Positions 1 through 9,776 of a stretch of DNA of 64,000 bases are shown here, piece after piece. Source of the stretch: Ancylothrix sp. D3o (lineage in GTDB: Bacteria; Cyanobacteriota; Cyanobacteriia; Cyanobacteriales; Oscillatoriaceae); assembly GCF_025370775.1 (NCBI RefSeq), contig NZ_JAMXEX010000001.1, positions 310,001 through 374,000 on the forward strand, given 5' to 3'. The position numbers and the translations under genes were made by a program. The notes below the pieces were generated by a model. That model was given only the letters and a program-made list of their open reading frames with translations. It was not told where the DNA came from and made no database searches. How positions within the stretch are numbered: the stretch's first letter is position 1; each line of letters opens with the position of its first letter.

Positions 1-3000
1 ACCAAAATTGAATACGTCATCGCCTCCGACACCGGCAACGACCACATCACCGGCAACAGCAGCATCAACATCATCACCGGCGGCGGCGGAAACGACACCA
101 TCAACGGCGGAGACAACACCGACACCCTTTACGGCGAAACCGGCAACGACAACATAATCGGCGGCCTAGGACAAGATACAATCTTTGGTAACTTAGGCAT
201 AGACACCCTTTACGGCGACCTGGAAAACATCAGCGACCTCGGAGATGCAGACGAGATCCGAGGTGGAGACGGAGACGACCTTATCTATGCCGGTGGAGGC
301 GATGACACCGTTGCAGGCGATGCTGGTTTTGGACACGACACCATTTTTGGCGATCACGGCAACGACCTCTTGTATGGACGTCTCGGCAACGACAGCATCA
401 GCGGCGGCGAAAACAACGACAGCATCTATGGAGAAGAAGGCAACGACATTATTTCAGGCAACGCCGGCAACGACTCCCTAGAAGGCAACGACGGAAACGA
501 CATTATTTCAGGCAACGAAAACGAAGACACCATCTACGGAAACGCCGGTAACGACAATATCACCGGCAACACCGGCCTCGACTACCTAGAAGGCAACGAC
601 GGAAACGACCTCATCTCAGGAAACGAAGACAACGACACCATATTTGGACAACTCGGAAACGACCGCATCTTTGGCGACACCGGCAACGACAGCATCCTTG
701 GCGGAGAAGACAACGACAACATCAGCGGCGGCGACAACCAAGACACCATATTTGGAGAACTTGGCAACGACCTCATCAACGGAGACGCCGGAGAAGACAG
801 CATCCAAGCCGGCAGCGGAGACGACCTCATCCTAGGAGGAAGCGAAAACGACACCATTGAAGGCCAAGACGACAACGACCGCATCTTTGGCAACTCTGGC
901 AACGACTCCCTAGACGGCGGAAACGGAGACGACAACCTAGCCGGCGGCCAAGACAACGACACCCTCCAAGCACAAACCGGCAACGACTCCCTCCAAGGCA
1001 ACGACGGCGACGACTTCCTCAACGGACACCAAGGCAACGACAACCTCAGCGGCGGAAACGGCCTCGACCTCCTCAACGGCAACGAAGACAACGACATCCT
1101 AGCCGGCGACGCCAACGAAGACACCCTCTATGGCCACACCGGCAACGACACCCTCAGCGGCGGCAGCGAAGCCGACCTCATGTTTGGCAACGAAGACAAC
1201 GACTTACTCTTTGGAAACATCGGCAACGACACCCTCGAAGGCAACGACGGCAACGACATCCTCAGCGGTGGACAAGACAACGACAGCCTCACCGGCCAAA
1301 CAGGCGACGACATTATCAGCGGCGACGCTGGCGACGACATCGCTTATGGCAACGAAGGCAACGACAGCCTCAGCGGTGGCATCGGCAACGATCTCCTGTA
1401 CGGCAACGAAAACGCCGACAGCATCAACGGAGACAACGGACAAGACAGCATCTTTGGAGGTACCGACAACGACCTCCTGTACGGCAACGAAGGCGCCGAC
1501 AGCATTTATGGGGAAGACGGCGACGACAACATCACCGGCGGAACAGGCAACGACACCATCAGCGGCGGTATCGGGAACGACAACATAGCCGGTAACGAAA
1601 ACAGCGACTCTATTACTGGCAACGAAGGCGCAGACACCATCAGCGGCGGCGACGGCAACGACATTATTTCAGGCAACGAAGACACCGACTTAATAAACGG
1701 AGATAGCGGCAACGACAACATCACCGGAGATGCAGGAAACGACACCCTCAACGGTGGCGAAGACAACGACATCATTTCCGGTGGAACAGAAAACGACCTC
1801 ATAAATGGAGATAGCGGCAACGACAACATCACCGGCGACGCAGGAGAAGACACAGCCAACGGCGGAACAGGAGATGATCGTATCAGTGGCGGCGAAGATA
1901 ACGACATCCTCAACGGAGATGCAGGAGAAGACAACATCACCGGCGACGCAGGAAACGACACCATCAGCGGAGGAACAAACGATGACTACATCAACGGCAA
2001 CGACGGACAAGACTTCATCAACGGCAATGCTGGCAACGACAAACTCTACGGCGATGCAGGAGAAGACACCATCTACGGAGAAGCCGGCAAAGACATACTA
2101 AAAGGAGAAGAAGGCAACGACTCCCTGATAGGAGGCAGCGGGGGAGACATCCTAGACGGCAGCAACGGAGACGACACCATCTCTTATCACACCTCCCCCG
2201 CAGGAGTTCGTGTAGACTTGCAACAACAAAAAGCCTGGGAAAGCGACGCAGCCGGTGACGAACTGTGCAGCATCGAAAATGCCGAAGGTTCCGAATATAA
2301 CGACAGTCTATACGGTTACAACGCACCCCCAACCGGCCACGACAAAACCTACGAATACAAAGGCAACGACAACCTCACCGGCGCCAACATCCTCAACGGT
2401 TTAGGTGGAAACGACATCATCGACGGACGCGGCGGCGACGACACCCTCTACGGAGGCACCGGCCACGATACCATTGAAGGCGGCCTCGATAACGACCTGA
2501 TCTTCGGAGAAGCCGGCAACGACTCCCTCCTTGGTGGAGACGGCAACGACTCCCTACTCGGTGGAGACGGCAACGACAAAATAAGCGGCAGTCTCGGAGA
2601 AGACACCCTTTTCGGAGAAGCAGGCAACGACAACCTAGAAGGCAACGAAGGCAACGACTCGCTACTCGGTGGAGAAGGCAATGATAAGCTTTCCGGTGGC
2701 GAAGGCAAAGACATATTGCGTGGCGAAACCGGCGATGATAACCTGGCCGGTGGTGAAGATAACGATCATCTCTACGGAGACGACGGCAACGACAACCTCA
2801 GCGGCGACTCAGGAGAAGATGTACTCAAAGGCGGTAAAGGTAACGATAACTTAGCCGGTGGCGAAAATGACGACCGCTTATTTGGCGAACAAGACAACGA
2901 CAACCTTTCCGGCGATCTTGGTAACGACACCCTCGACGGCGGCGACGGAAACAACACCCTCACCGGCGGCGACGGCGAAGACTGGTTTATCGGAGGGGCC

Positions 3001-3882
3001 GGTGTTGATAATATGGATGGCAGTAACGGCATAGACACCCTTACCTACCTCAACTCCAACACCGCTATCAGCCTCAACCTCCAACAAAACCGCTGCCAGT
3101 TTGGTGATGCAGAAGGCGACAATATCCGCAACATCGAATATATCCAAGCTTCCAACTATAACGACACCCTCACCGGCAACGAACAAGCCAACATTTTCAA
3201 CGCAGCAGACGGAGACGACACCCTCAAAGGACTTGATGGTAGTGATAGCCTCTATGGGGAAGCCGGCAACGACTACCTCGACGGTGGCAAAGACAACGAC
3301 TATCTGGCTGGTGGAGATGGCAACGACAGCCTCAACGGGGCCGGTGGCGATGATACATTGTTAGGCGGATTAGGCAATGATGTGCTAAACGGACACGGAG
3401 GTTTTAATACCTTTGACGGCGGTTTAGGAGACGATGAAATCTACGCTGGCAATGCCATTGACAACATCATACTGGGACTTAGCGGCGGAATTGATACTAT
3501 CTATAACTTCAATTTCGAGAAAGATAAATTCAACCTCTCTAATCTCACATATAATCAAGGGACAGACATCAACGCCAAAGATACCCTCGTCAGCGACAGC
3601 CTCACCGGCCAACTTTTAGCCATCCTCAAAGATACCCAAAACCCCTATGCACCAGTTACCAGTTCGGAAAATCAAAACACACCAAAAACAGAAAAAACAG
3701 ACCCTCAAGGGTTAAACATAGATAGTTTTCTTACCGGAGAAAACCCAGCCATAATTAACCTACCCGGAGAAAATATTATCAGTTTGTCGGTGGCTGATAA
3801 CCTAAAACCAGATACCCTAAATACAGAGCAAAACGACAAGCTACTTTTAGCAGTAAGCGACATCCAAACCAGCCTTTTATAG
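1..3882 (+). CDS. RTX-type calcium-binding repeat protein, 5' end outside the window
   Basis: The frame is open from the first base, so the N-terminus lies upstream and 1293 residues are visible. Almost all of it is degenerate glycine- and aspartate-rich nonapeptides of the GGxGxDxUx type (here mostly GNDxNDxIxG), which form Ca2+-binding beta-rolls in proteins secreted by type I systems. Two interruptions, near residues 720-770 and 1005-1060, are non-repeat segments containing DTISYH and DTLTYL, a recurring insert in such proteins. The last ~120 residues lack repeats and may carry the secretion signal. No catalytic domain is visible, so the role (surface or secreted structural protein, adhesin) is open. 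The family assignment is firm; the function is not. A terminator follows directly. Confidence 0.93.
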   Translation, partial: TKIEYVIASDTGNDHITGNSSINIITGGGGNDTINGGDNTDTLYGETGNDNIIGGLGQDTIFGNLGIDTLYGDLENISDLGDADEIRGGDGDDLIYAGGGDDTVAGDAGFGHDTIFGDHGNDLLYGRLGNDSISGGENNDSIYGEEGNDIISGNAGNDSLEGNDGNDIISGNENEDTIYGNAGNDNITGNTGLDYLEGNDGNDLISGNEDNDTIFGQLGNDRIFGDTGNDSILGGEDNDNISGGDNQDTIFGELGNDLINGDAGEDSIQAGSGDDLILGGSENDTIEGQDDNDRIFGNSGNDSLDGGNGDDNLAGGQDNDTLQAQTGNDSLQGNDGDDFLNGHQGNDNLSGGNGLDLLNGNEDNDILAGDANEDTLYGHTGNDTLSGGSEADLMFGNEDNDLLFGNIGNDTLEGNDGNDILSGGQDNDSLTGQTGDDIISGDAGDDIAYGNEGNDSLSGGIGNDLLYGNENADSINGDNGQDSIFGGTDNDLLYGNEGADSIYGEDGDDNITGGTGNDTISGGIGNDNIAGNENSDSITGNEGADTISGGDGNDIISGNEDTDLINGDSGNDNITGDAGNDTLNGGEDNDIISGGTENDLINGDSGNDNITGDAGEDTANGGTGDDRISGGEDNDILNGDAGEDNITGDAGNDTISGGTNDDYINGNDGQDFINGNAGNDKLYGDAGEDTIYGEAGKDILKGEEGNDSLIGGSGGDILDGSNGDDTISYHTSPAGVRVDLQQQKAWESDAAGDELCSIENAEGSEYNDSLYGYNAPPTGHDKTYEYKGNDNLTGANILNGLGGNDIIDGRGGDDTLYGGTGHDTIEGGLDNDLIFGEAGNDSLLGGDGNDSLLGGDGNDKISGSLGEDTLFGEAGNDNLEGNEGNDSLLGGEGNDKLSGGEGKDILRGETGDDNLAGGEDNDHLYGDDGNDNLSGDSGEDVLKGGKGNDNLAGGENDDRLFGEQDNDNLSGDLGNDTLDGGDGNNTLTGGDGEDWFIGGAGVDNMDGSNGIDTLTYLNSNTAISLNLQQNRCQFGDAEGDNIRNIEYIQASNYNDTLTGNEQANIFNAADGDDTLKGLDGSDSLYGEAGNDYLDGGKDNDYLAGGDGNDSLNGAGGDDTLLGGLGNDVLNGHGGFNTFDGGLGDDEIYAGNAIDNIILGLSGGIDTIYNFNFEKDKFNLSNLTYNQGTDINAKDTLVSDSLTGQLLAILKDTQNPYAPVTSSENQNTPKTEKTDPQGLNIDSFLTGENPAIINLPGENIISLSVADNLKPDTLNTEQNDKLLLAVSDIQTSLL

Positions 3883-3891
3883 ACATCAAAA

Positions 3892-3923
3892 AAACCCGGT
3901 TTATTAACTAAACCGGGTTTTTT
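3892..3923. terminator. Bidirectional intrinsic terminator between the RTX gene and ndhD
   Basis: A 12-bp perfect inverted repeat (AAACCCGGTTTA and its complement) around a 5-base loop, with A and T runs on both sides. It lies between the convergent RTX and ndhD genes and can serve both strands. Confidence 0.9.
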
Positions 3924-3954
3924 AAAAATCTTTATTAAGGCCATTTCAGCCTAT

Positions 3955-5526
3955 CTAACGAAGCTTAGGCGCAACCATTGCCGGCCCCTCAAACGCCACA
4001 TTCTCCGTCAAAGTTGGCACAGAATGACGCAAATGTTGAGTAAACTGCACCATCGTTGCATCATAAACCTGCGTCATAATCTTGGGATACAAACCAATCC
4101 CAATAATAGGCACCAACAAAGACGAAATAATAAACACCTCACGAGGTTCTGCATCTACTAAAACCTCATGTTCCACAAGTTCCTTATTTTCCGGGCCATA
4201 GAAAATTTCCCGCAGCATTGATAGCAGATAAATCGGAGTTAAAATCACCCCAACCGCCGCCAAAAACACCACAATCACCTTAAACACCGGACTATAAGCA
4301 TCACTCGTAGCAAAACCAACAAACACCATCAACTCTGCCACAAAACCACTCATTCCTGGTAATGCCAAAGAAGCCAAAGAACAAGCAGTCCACATAGCAA
4401 AAACTTTCGGCATTTTTTGACCGACTCCACCCATCTCATCCAACATCAAAGTATGAGTCCGGTCATAAGTGCAACCCACCATAAAAAACAAACTCGCCCC
4501 AATTAAACCATGAGAAATCATTTGCAGCATTGCCCCACTAACACCCAAATCAGTATAAGAAGCAAGGCCAATCAAAACAAAACCCATGTGAGAAATAGAC
4601 GAATAAGCAATCTTGCGTTTTAAATTCCTTTGAGCAAAAGAAGTGAGTGCAGCATAGATAATATTAACCACACCTAAAATCACTAAAATGGGGGCAAACA
4701 CCGCATGAGCATCCGGTAACATCCCCGCATTCATACGAAACAGCGCATAACCGCCCATTTTTAGCAGAATTCCTGCTAGTAACATATGCGCCGGTGCAGT
4801 AGCTTCACCATGAGCATCTGGTAGCCAAGTATGCAGCGGAAAAATCGGCAACTTCACACCATAAGCTATTAAAAATCCTCCATAAAGCCACAACTGCAAA
4901 TTCATCGCATAATCTTTATTTGCAATTGCCCGCATATCAAAAGTGACGGTATCGCCATAAAATGCCATCGTCAAACCGGCCACTAAAATAAACAGCGAAC
5001 CACCAGCCGTATAGAGGATAAACTTAGTAGCCGCATATTGACGTTTTTTGCCGCCCCAAATTGCCAAAATTAGGTAAACCGGCACTAATTCCAGTTCCCA
5101 AACCAAGAAAAACAAAAGAATATCTTGAACCGCAAAAACCGCAATCTGGCCGCCATACATTGCCAGCATCAAAAAGTAAAAAAGTTTCGGTTTTAAAGTC
5201 ACCGGCCAAGCTGCTAAAATAGCTAAAGTTGTGATAAAGCCGGTGAGCAGAATTAATGGCATTGAAAGGCCATCAGCGCCTACTGTCCATCTCAAATCTA
5301 ACTGCGGTACCCAAGAATAACTTTCTACAAGTTGCAATTCTGGGTTTTTCAGATCATAGCCGGTGTAAAAGGCATAGACGGTAACAGCAAAATCAATTAG
5401 TCCAATTATTAAGGCAAACCATCTTACAGTTTTGCCATCTTTATCTGGCAAAATTGGAATCAGCAGCGCGGCTGCTATTGGAAACAAGATTATAAAACTC
5501 AACCAGGGAAAATGTTCTAAATTCAT
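3955..5526 (-). CDS. ndhD: NAD(P)H-quinone oxidoreductase (NDH-1) subunit 4, NdhD
   Basis: A 523-residue polytopic membrane protein of the Mrp/NuoM antiporter-like family, a proton-pumping subunit of thylakoid NDH-1, which carries out respiratory and cyclic electron flow from ferredoxin to plastoquinone. Diagnostic stretches include [19 protein letters not shown], with the key membrane glutamate, and [18 protein letters not shown]. About 14 membrane helices are visible and the length is normal for the family. It lies 195 bp downstream of ndhF on the same strand; this pairing is typical of the NdhD1/NdhF1 module of the large respiratory complex. Which paralogue it is (D1 or D2) cannot be settled by reading alone, although linkage to ndhF favours D1. 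Confidence 0.96.
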   Translation of the reverse strand: MNLEHFPWLSFIILFPIAAALLIPILPDKDGKTVRWFALIIGLIDFAVTVYAFYTGYDLKNPELQLVESYSWVPQLDLRWTVGADGLSMPLILLTGFITTLAILAAWPVTLKPKLFYFLMLAMYGGQIAVFAVQDILLFFLVWELELVPVYLILAIWGGKKRQYAATKFILYTAGGSLFILVAGLTMAFYGDTVTFDMRAIANKDYAMNLQLWLYGGFLIAYGVKLPIFPLHTWLPDAHGEATAPAHMLLAGILLKMGGYALFRMNAGMLPDAHAVFAPILVILGVVNIIYAALTSFAQRNLKRKIAYSSISHMGFVLIGLASYTDLGVSGAMLQMISHGLIGASLFFMVGCTYDRTHTLMLDEMGGVGQKMPKVFAMWTACSLASLALPGMSGFVAELMVFVGFATSDAYSPVFKVIVVFLAAVGVILTPIYLLSMLREIFYGPENKELVEHEVLVDAEPREVFIISSLLVPIIGIGLYPKIMTQVYDATMVQFTQHLRHSVPTLTENVAFEGPAMVAPKLR

Positions 5527-5604
5527 AGCTTCGTAATTAGGCTTTAGCCTTAAGATAGCGTATGGATGAAAAAGTTTTGTTGTAGCGGTTGTTATTTTTT
5601 ATTA

Positions 5605-5621
5605 ACCGCAGATAAACGCAG
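5605..5621. repeat. Single-ended copy of the TTAACCGCAGAT repeat family
   Basis: ACCGCAGATAAACGCAG lies between ndhF and ndhD. The bases after it (GGATAGGTTACGGGTTTTTGT) resemble those after the copy at 14716, so homology extends beyond the 9-base units. Confidence 0.7.
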
Positions 5622-5721
5622 CCTATAGCGGATAGGTTACGGGTTTTTGTGATGGGTTTGTGGTTCTGTGGAGAGGAGTATGCCCACCATTGGGTATGGG
5701 TGGGCAAATGATGAGTTAGGA

Positions 5722-7776
5722 TTAGGTTACGCCAAATACTACTACGATACCTAGGACGGCACCGAAGACAATCAGGGCGTAAAATTGAGCGCGTCCGGTT
5801 TCAAAATATTTCAAACCTTCGCCGCCTAAAACTGTTAACAAGCCGGTTAAATTTACGGCCCCATCCACAACACGATAATCAACTTCCATCACTTGACGGG
5901 CAAGCCGGCGGCTACCCTTGACGAAGAGAAAATCATTGATATCGTCCAAATACCATTTGTTGCGGGAGAAGTTGTAAAGCGGTTTAATTTTTTCGGCAAT
6001 GGCTTTCGGGTCAATTTTCCGTGACAAATACATCAAAGAAGCCAGAGTAATGCCGATTAAAGCAATGCCCACAGAAGAACCGCCCATGATTAGGAATTCA
6101 GTTAAATTAAATTCCTCACCGTGTTCTACAACAGCCTCCATCGGCGGGTGGATAAATTCTTCAAAATAATTAGCAAAGGGAGTTCCCACAAAGCCAATTA
6201 AAACAGAAGGAATTGCCAAAGCCATTAAAGGAAAAGTCATGGTTAGAGGCGATTCGTGGGGATATTCGCTGTGATGATGCGAGTGGGAGTCGCTATCATG
6301 TTCCAACTCTTTTGGATCCATTGCCCCAGGGCCAAAAGCCGGTGCCAAAGCAACCGTACTTTCTGCCAAAAGTTCATTGCGAATATCGATATCATTGCCT
6401 CGGAATTTGCCCTCAAACGTCGAGAAATACATACGGAACATATAAAACGCCGTAATTCCCGCCGTCAGCCAAGCAAAAAGCCATAAAACAGGATTTGCCG
6501 CAAACGTGGCACCGAGGATTTCATCTTTTGACCAGAAGCCGGCAAAAGGCGGAATCCCGCAGATGGCCAAAGTTCCCGTCAAAAAGCAAATAGCCGTCAC
6601 CGGCATATACTTACGCAAACCGCCCATCAAACGCATATCCTGGGCCAGAACTGCATCATGGCCGACCACTTCCTCCATGCCGTGAATCACCGATCCCGAA
6701 CAGAGGAAAAGCATTGCTTTGAAATAGGCGTGAGTCATTAAGTGAAACAAACCGGCAGAATAGGCTCCAACTCCCATCGCCATTACCATATAGCCAAGCT
6801 GGGAGATGGTCGAATAAGCTAATCCTTTCTTAATGTCATTTTGGGTAATAGCAATTGACGCCCCCAAAAAGGCCGTAAAGCAGCCGGTGTAAGAGATGAT
6901 ATCCATCACCACCGGCACCCCTTCAAATACCGGGTACATCCGGGCAATCAAAAATACCCCGGCTGCAACCATTGTGGCGGCGTGGATCAAAGCAGAAATA
7001 GGCGTTGGGCCTTCCATTGCATCAGGCAGCCAAACATGAAGCGGAAACTGCGCTGATTTGGCCACCGGCCCCAAAAATACCAACACGGCAAACAACGCGG
7101 CTAAAGCAGCAGACAACGCGCCGGTTTCAACCAGATCGTGCAGGCGTTCGCCCATCACATTAAACTCAAAACTGCCGGTGCTCCAATAAAGGGCCAAAAT
7201 CCCCAACAGCAGACCAAAGTCACCAACGCGGTTGGTAACAAAAGCTTTTTGACAAGCATCAGCAGCGCCTTTGCGGTCATACCAGAAACCGACGAGGAGA
7301 TAAGAGCACATCCCCACCAATTCCCAGAAAATGTAAATTTGCACCAAATTAGGGCTAACCACCAGACCCAACATCGATGAACTAAACAGACTCAGGTAGG
7401 CGTAGAAACGCACATAACCAGCGTCGTGAGACATATATCCATCGGTATAGATCATCACTAAAAAGGCCACCGTTGTCACGATGACCAACATTACCGCCGT
7501 CAGGTGGTCAATTGTGTAACCCATTCGCAGATGAAAATCGCCTGCTGCTGCCCATTCCAAGGTACGAGTATAGGTAGGGTGGCCTTGAATTTGACTCCAC
7601 AACAAGGCAAATGACAGCACCATCGCTGCCCCAAGCGTTGACACCACGAATACTGCATTTATTTTTCGCAGATTGTTCGTGAACTTGTTAAAGGAAATTA
7701 ATCCTAGTCCCACCACCATCGCGCCAAATAGCGGCAACACGGGGATTAACCAGGCATATTGATACAGAGGTTCCAT
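5722..7776 (-). CDS. ndhF: NAD(P)H-quinone oxidoreductase (NDH-1) subunit 5, NdhF
   Basis: 684 residues in the NuoL/NdhF family, the distal proton-pumping subunit of thylakoid NDH-1. Recognisable segments are FWELVGMCSYLLVGFWYDR, FPLHVWLPDAMEGPTPISALIHAATMV split across the discontinuous helices, and the C-terminal amphipathic and anchor region. ATG at 7776 is taken as the start; a GTG sits directly before it. An unusual His/Ser/Asp-rich loop (HDSDSHSHHHS) lies at about residues 488-500, between the core and the C-terminal part; such loops vary between species. The gene precedes ndhD on the same strand. A possible three-way-junction RNA lies about 110 bases upstream of the start. Confidence 0.96.
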   Translation of the reverse strand: MEPLYQYAWLIPVLPLFGAMVVGLGLISFNKFTNNLRKINAVFVVSTLGAAMVLSFALLWSQIQGHPTYTRTLEWAAAGDFHLRMGYTIDHLTAVMLVIVTTVAFLVMIYTDGYMSHDAGYVRFYAYLSLFSSSMLGLVVSPNLVQIYIFWELVGMCSYLLVGFWYDRKGAADACQKAFVTNRVGDFGLLLGILALYWSTGSFEFNVMGERLHDLVETGALSAALAALFAVLVFLGPVAKSAQFPLHVWLPDAMEGPTPISALIHAATMVAAGVFLIARMYPVFEGVPVVMDIISYTGCFTAFLGASIAITQNDIKKGLAYSTISQLGYMVMAMGVGAYSAGLFHLMTHAYFKAMLFLCSGSVIHGMEEVVGHDAVLAQDMRLMGGLRKYMPVTAICFLTGTLAICGIPPFAGFWSKDEILGATFAANPVLWLFAWLTAGITAFYMFRMYFSTFEGKFRGNDIDIRNELLAESTVALAPAFGPGAMDPKELEHDSDSHSHHHSEYPHESPLTMTFPLMALAIPSVLIGFVGTPFANYFEEFIHPPMEAVVEHGEEFNLTEFLIMGGSSVGIALIGITLASLMYLSRKIDPKAIAEKIKPLYNFSRNKWYLDDINDFLFVKGSRRLARQVMEVDYRVVDGAVNLTGLLTVLGGEGLKYFETGRAQFYALIVFGAVLGIVVVFGVT

Positions 7777-7888
7777 CACGCTCGCGCCTACTTTAATTTT
7801 CTTTACGTTTTAGGCAGATTTGATTTCATTGTGGCACAGCAGTGCGCCGCGAAAAACTGCCCTAAGTACAATTATGGAGACAAGGGCG

Positions 7889-7943
7889 ACTGCTGTGGAG
7901 GTTAGGGAAACCTCTTCGGGGGGTGCGAAAACACCTCGGCAGT
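7889..7943. ncRNA. Candidate compact three-way-junction RNA upstream of ndhF
   Basis: Three short stems nest exactly. P1 pairs 7889-7893 (ACTGC) with 7939-7943 (GCAGT). P2 pairs 7898-7903 (GAGGTT) with 7909-7914 (AACCTC). P3 pairs 7920-7925 (GGGGTG) with 7932-7937 (CACCTC, one G-T pair). Loops are 5-6 bases. It could be part of the ndhF leader on the minus strand or a separate small RNA on either strand. I do not recognise it as a known riboswitch class. Intergenic position and stem nesting support it; no conservation data are available here. Confidence 0.4.
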
Positions 7944-8023
7944 AAGGATGCAGGCGAGTTAGGGATAGGCAAACAACACGCTCAATTTTTAAAATACTTC
8001 AGTCTGCTTTGCTTCTTTGCAGA

Positions 8024-8060
8024 TAAAAAACCCCACCCATTCATAAAACTGGGAGGGGTG
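8024..8060 (-). terminator. Intrinsic terminator after the thioredoxin-like gene
   Basis: Read on the minus strand, a GC-rich hairpin (CCCCTCCCA / TGGGTGGGG, one mismatch) is followed by a run of six T. It lies about 60 bases past the stop of the thioredoxin-like gene. Confidence 0.75.
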
Positions 8061-8121
8061 AAAAAATAAAGGGATAAAACCGGCGGGGCGATATTAAAAA
8101 AAACCGGTTGACTGCTAAAAC

Positions 8122-8508
8122 CTAAGCGGAATAGGGATGACGTTCTCCTGAAGAATGCAGCCACACCGTTTTAGGGTGGACATACATCTGAGTCATCACT
8201 TCGAGAGACTGCCGCAGATCCTCCCGTCCAGAGAAACTATCGAGACGATAACGAACTTTGCCGCCTTCAAAGAGAATCAGTGTGGGCAAATTAGTGAGTC
8301 GGTAAGCATTCGCTACCTTTAAACTTTCATCCGCATTGAAGCCCACCACCTTAATATTTTCTCCCCATTCGGCTTGAAAACGCATCAAAAGGGGGTTAAT
8401 CAGCCGGCAAACACCACACCAAGGTGCCCAAAAATGGACAAGGACAGGAGTAGGAGATTCTAAAACTTCTTGTGTAAAAGCCCGCTCGCTAATCGATGAC
8501 AGCAGCAT
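8122..8508 (-). CDS. Thioredoxin-family protein (WCGVC active site)
   Basis: 128 residues covering a complete thioredoxin fold. The active site reads FWAPWCGVC at about residues 29-37, so the usual Pro between the two cysteines is Val; the cis-Pro is present in TNLPTLILF. The C-terminus extends past the usual fold. Thiol-disulfide exchange or redox signalling in the cytoplasm is the expected role. The CGVC variant suggests a divergent thioredoxin rather than the housekeeping TrxA. It lies upstream of its own terminator, downstream of and on the same strand as the NnrU-family gene, 223 bp away. The specific partner is unknown. Confidence 0.88.
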   Translation of the reverse strand: MLLSSISERAFTQEVLESPTPVLVHFWAPWCGVCRLINPLLMRFQAEWGENIKVVGFNADESLKVANAYRLTNLPTLILFEGGKVRYRLDSFSGREDLRQSLEVMTQMYVHPKTVWLHSSGERHPYSA

Positions 8509-8591
8509 GATCCCTCGTGCTTATTTCTGTTTACTATCTGCTTTGGGATCATGGTACCTCTATTTGGGATCGTCTGGGTACAAAAAATCTT

Positions 8592-8626
8592 TTGTCAATT
8601 GTCAATTGTCAATTGTCACTTGTCAT
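8592..8626. repeat. Heptamer short tandem repeat (TTGTCAA x5)
   Basis: Five consecutive 7-base units: TTGTCAA three times, then TTGTCAC and TTGTCAT. This is the short tandemly repeated repetitive (STRR) type of sequence known from cyanobacterial intergenic regions. It lies between the thioredoxin-like gene and the NnrU-family gene. Confidence 0.85.
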
Positions 8627-8731
8627 CTTTGAGAGGAAATTTTTTAACATATAGTTTAAGTTTCGTCAATCCTCACAACAGCAGATATTGAGAGGATAAA
8701 AAATGACCGATGACAAAAAACTTTTGACAAA

Positions 8732-9445
8732 TCACAAATTTACGCTGGCTGTAGCCCGCATCAAGAGGGGATGTGCCCACCACAACAACAAAACAAACAC
8801 CGTTATGCCTAGATAAGCGGGACGGAGAAACTCAGCCCACTGTAAAGACTGCCGGCCTTGAAAAATTGCCAAAAAAGGAATCACAGAGGTGCGATCTTTA
8901 ACCTTCTCAAAGGCTTCGCCATAACGGGCCAATAAACGGCGATCCCCGTGCCACACCCCAAATAAATGATGTAGCACTAAACCCAAAGAAGTAACCAGCG
9001 TAAAGGAAGTACCCAACCACAGCGTATGCGCCACACACCAGATGATCTGGCCCACCATTTGGGGATGACGAGTGATGCGAATAATGCCGGTTTCGTAGAG
9101 ATGGACTTCTGGCTTTTGGACAGCGGCAATTTCTAATAAGTTGAACGTCGCCGGGTAGAGAAAAATAAAAGAAATGGCTGAAAGTATCCACACCAGAGGT
9201 TGTATTCCTGGTACTCCTTGCAATTGCCACAATTGCAGGCCATCGTAACGATGGTTAAAGAAATAAACAATCAAGACCACAGCCAACGGTAAACTTACTA
9301 AGGCAAACAAAACTCGGTACAGTCTGGCACCGATTAATTTTTCGCCCCTTGACCGTAAGGCGGCCAAACCGCTATGGGCTACTGCAAACACAAAAAGCAA
9401 GCCCAGCATTATAAAATGGCTGGTGGTTAGGGAAACTAGAGACAT
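8732..9445 (-). CDS. NnrU-family integral membrane protein, possible 15-cis-zeta-carotene isomerase
   Basis: 237 residues with about six hydrophobic helices. The family signature is seen in the N-terminal AHSGLAALR, the central RITRHPQMVGQIIW and the HLFGVWHGDRRL segment. NnrU proteins include the plant 15-cis-zeta-carotene isomerase Z-ISO, a haem-dependent enzyme of carotenoid synthesis, and cyanobacterial relatives are plausible carriers of that activity. The conserved histidines in RHPQ and WHGD are of the kind that could ligate haem. It is transcribed divergently from rbcR with a 331-bp gap. The family is secure; the isomerase function is inference. Confidence 0.8.
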   Translation of the reverse strand: MSLVSLTTSHFIMLGLLFVFAVAHSGLAALRSRGEKLIGARLYRVLFALVSLPLAVVLIVYFFNHRYDGLQLWQLQGVPGIQPLVWILSAISFIFLYPATFNLLEIAAVQKPEVHLYETGIIRITRHPQMVGQIIWCVAHTLWLGTSFTLVTSLGLVLHHLFGVWHGDRRLLARYGEAFEKVKDRTSVIPFLAIFQGRQSLQWAEFLRPAYLGITVFVLLLWWAHPLLMRATASVNL

Positions 9446-9776
9446 CGCAGACTTTTAAAAAGAAACAATAAAATACAGTCAAAGGCACAGGGTGCGTTTT
9501 GGCCCAATCCGGGCCCAGCCGCAAGTTGAGGAGAGCCGGTTAATTCCTGATACATTCAGAACAGCCTTCAATCTCTCTTTGATATATTTTCCAAATCAAG
9601 TAAATGTTAATACAACGCTAAGTAACACGATTCTCCCATGATTTGCCTCGCCGTGCTACTGTCAAAATCGTTGCACTCTAACATCCTAGCGGGGCATCTA
9701 AAATCGCAGCCCGCTCCCTCGCTCAGCAAACTCCACTCGCTGACCCCCTACGCATCCCTCTTTTTGGTTTAGGAAT
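9446..9776. other. Divergent promoter region between the NnrU-family gene and rbcR
   Basis: 331 bases without a gene. It must hold the promoters of both flanking divergent genes. The stretch around 9590-9635 is AT-rich with several TNA-type half-sites that a LysR regulator could use, but no clear palindrome stands out. AGGA lies only 2 bases before the rbcR ATG, a short spacing. Confidence 0.5.

Noticed and set aside
245-3364. Several ORFs in the other frames and opposite strand of the RTX gene (for example 582-1124 minus, 1130-1588 plus)
   Set aside because: They arise because the 27-base repeat has few stops in any frame; composition is Thr- or Ser-rich nonsense and they track the repeat.
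8592-8626. CRISPR array
   Set aside because: The 7-base units have no spacers; no direct repeats of 24-40 bases with unique spacers were found anywhere in the window.
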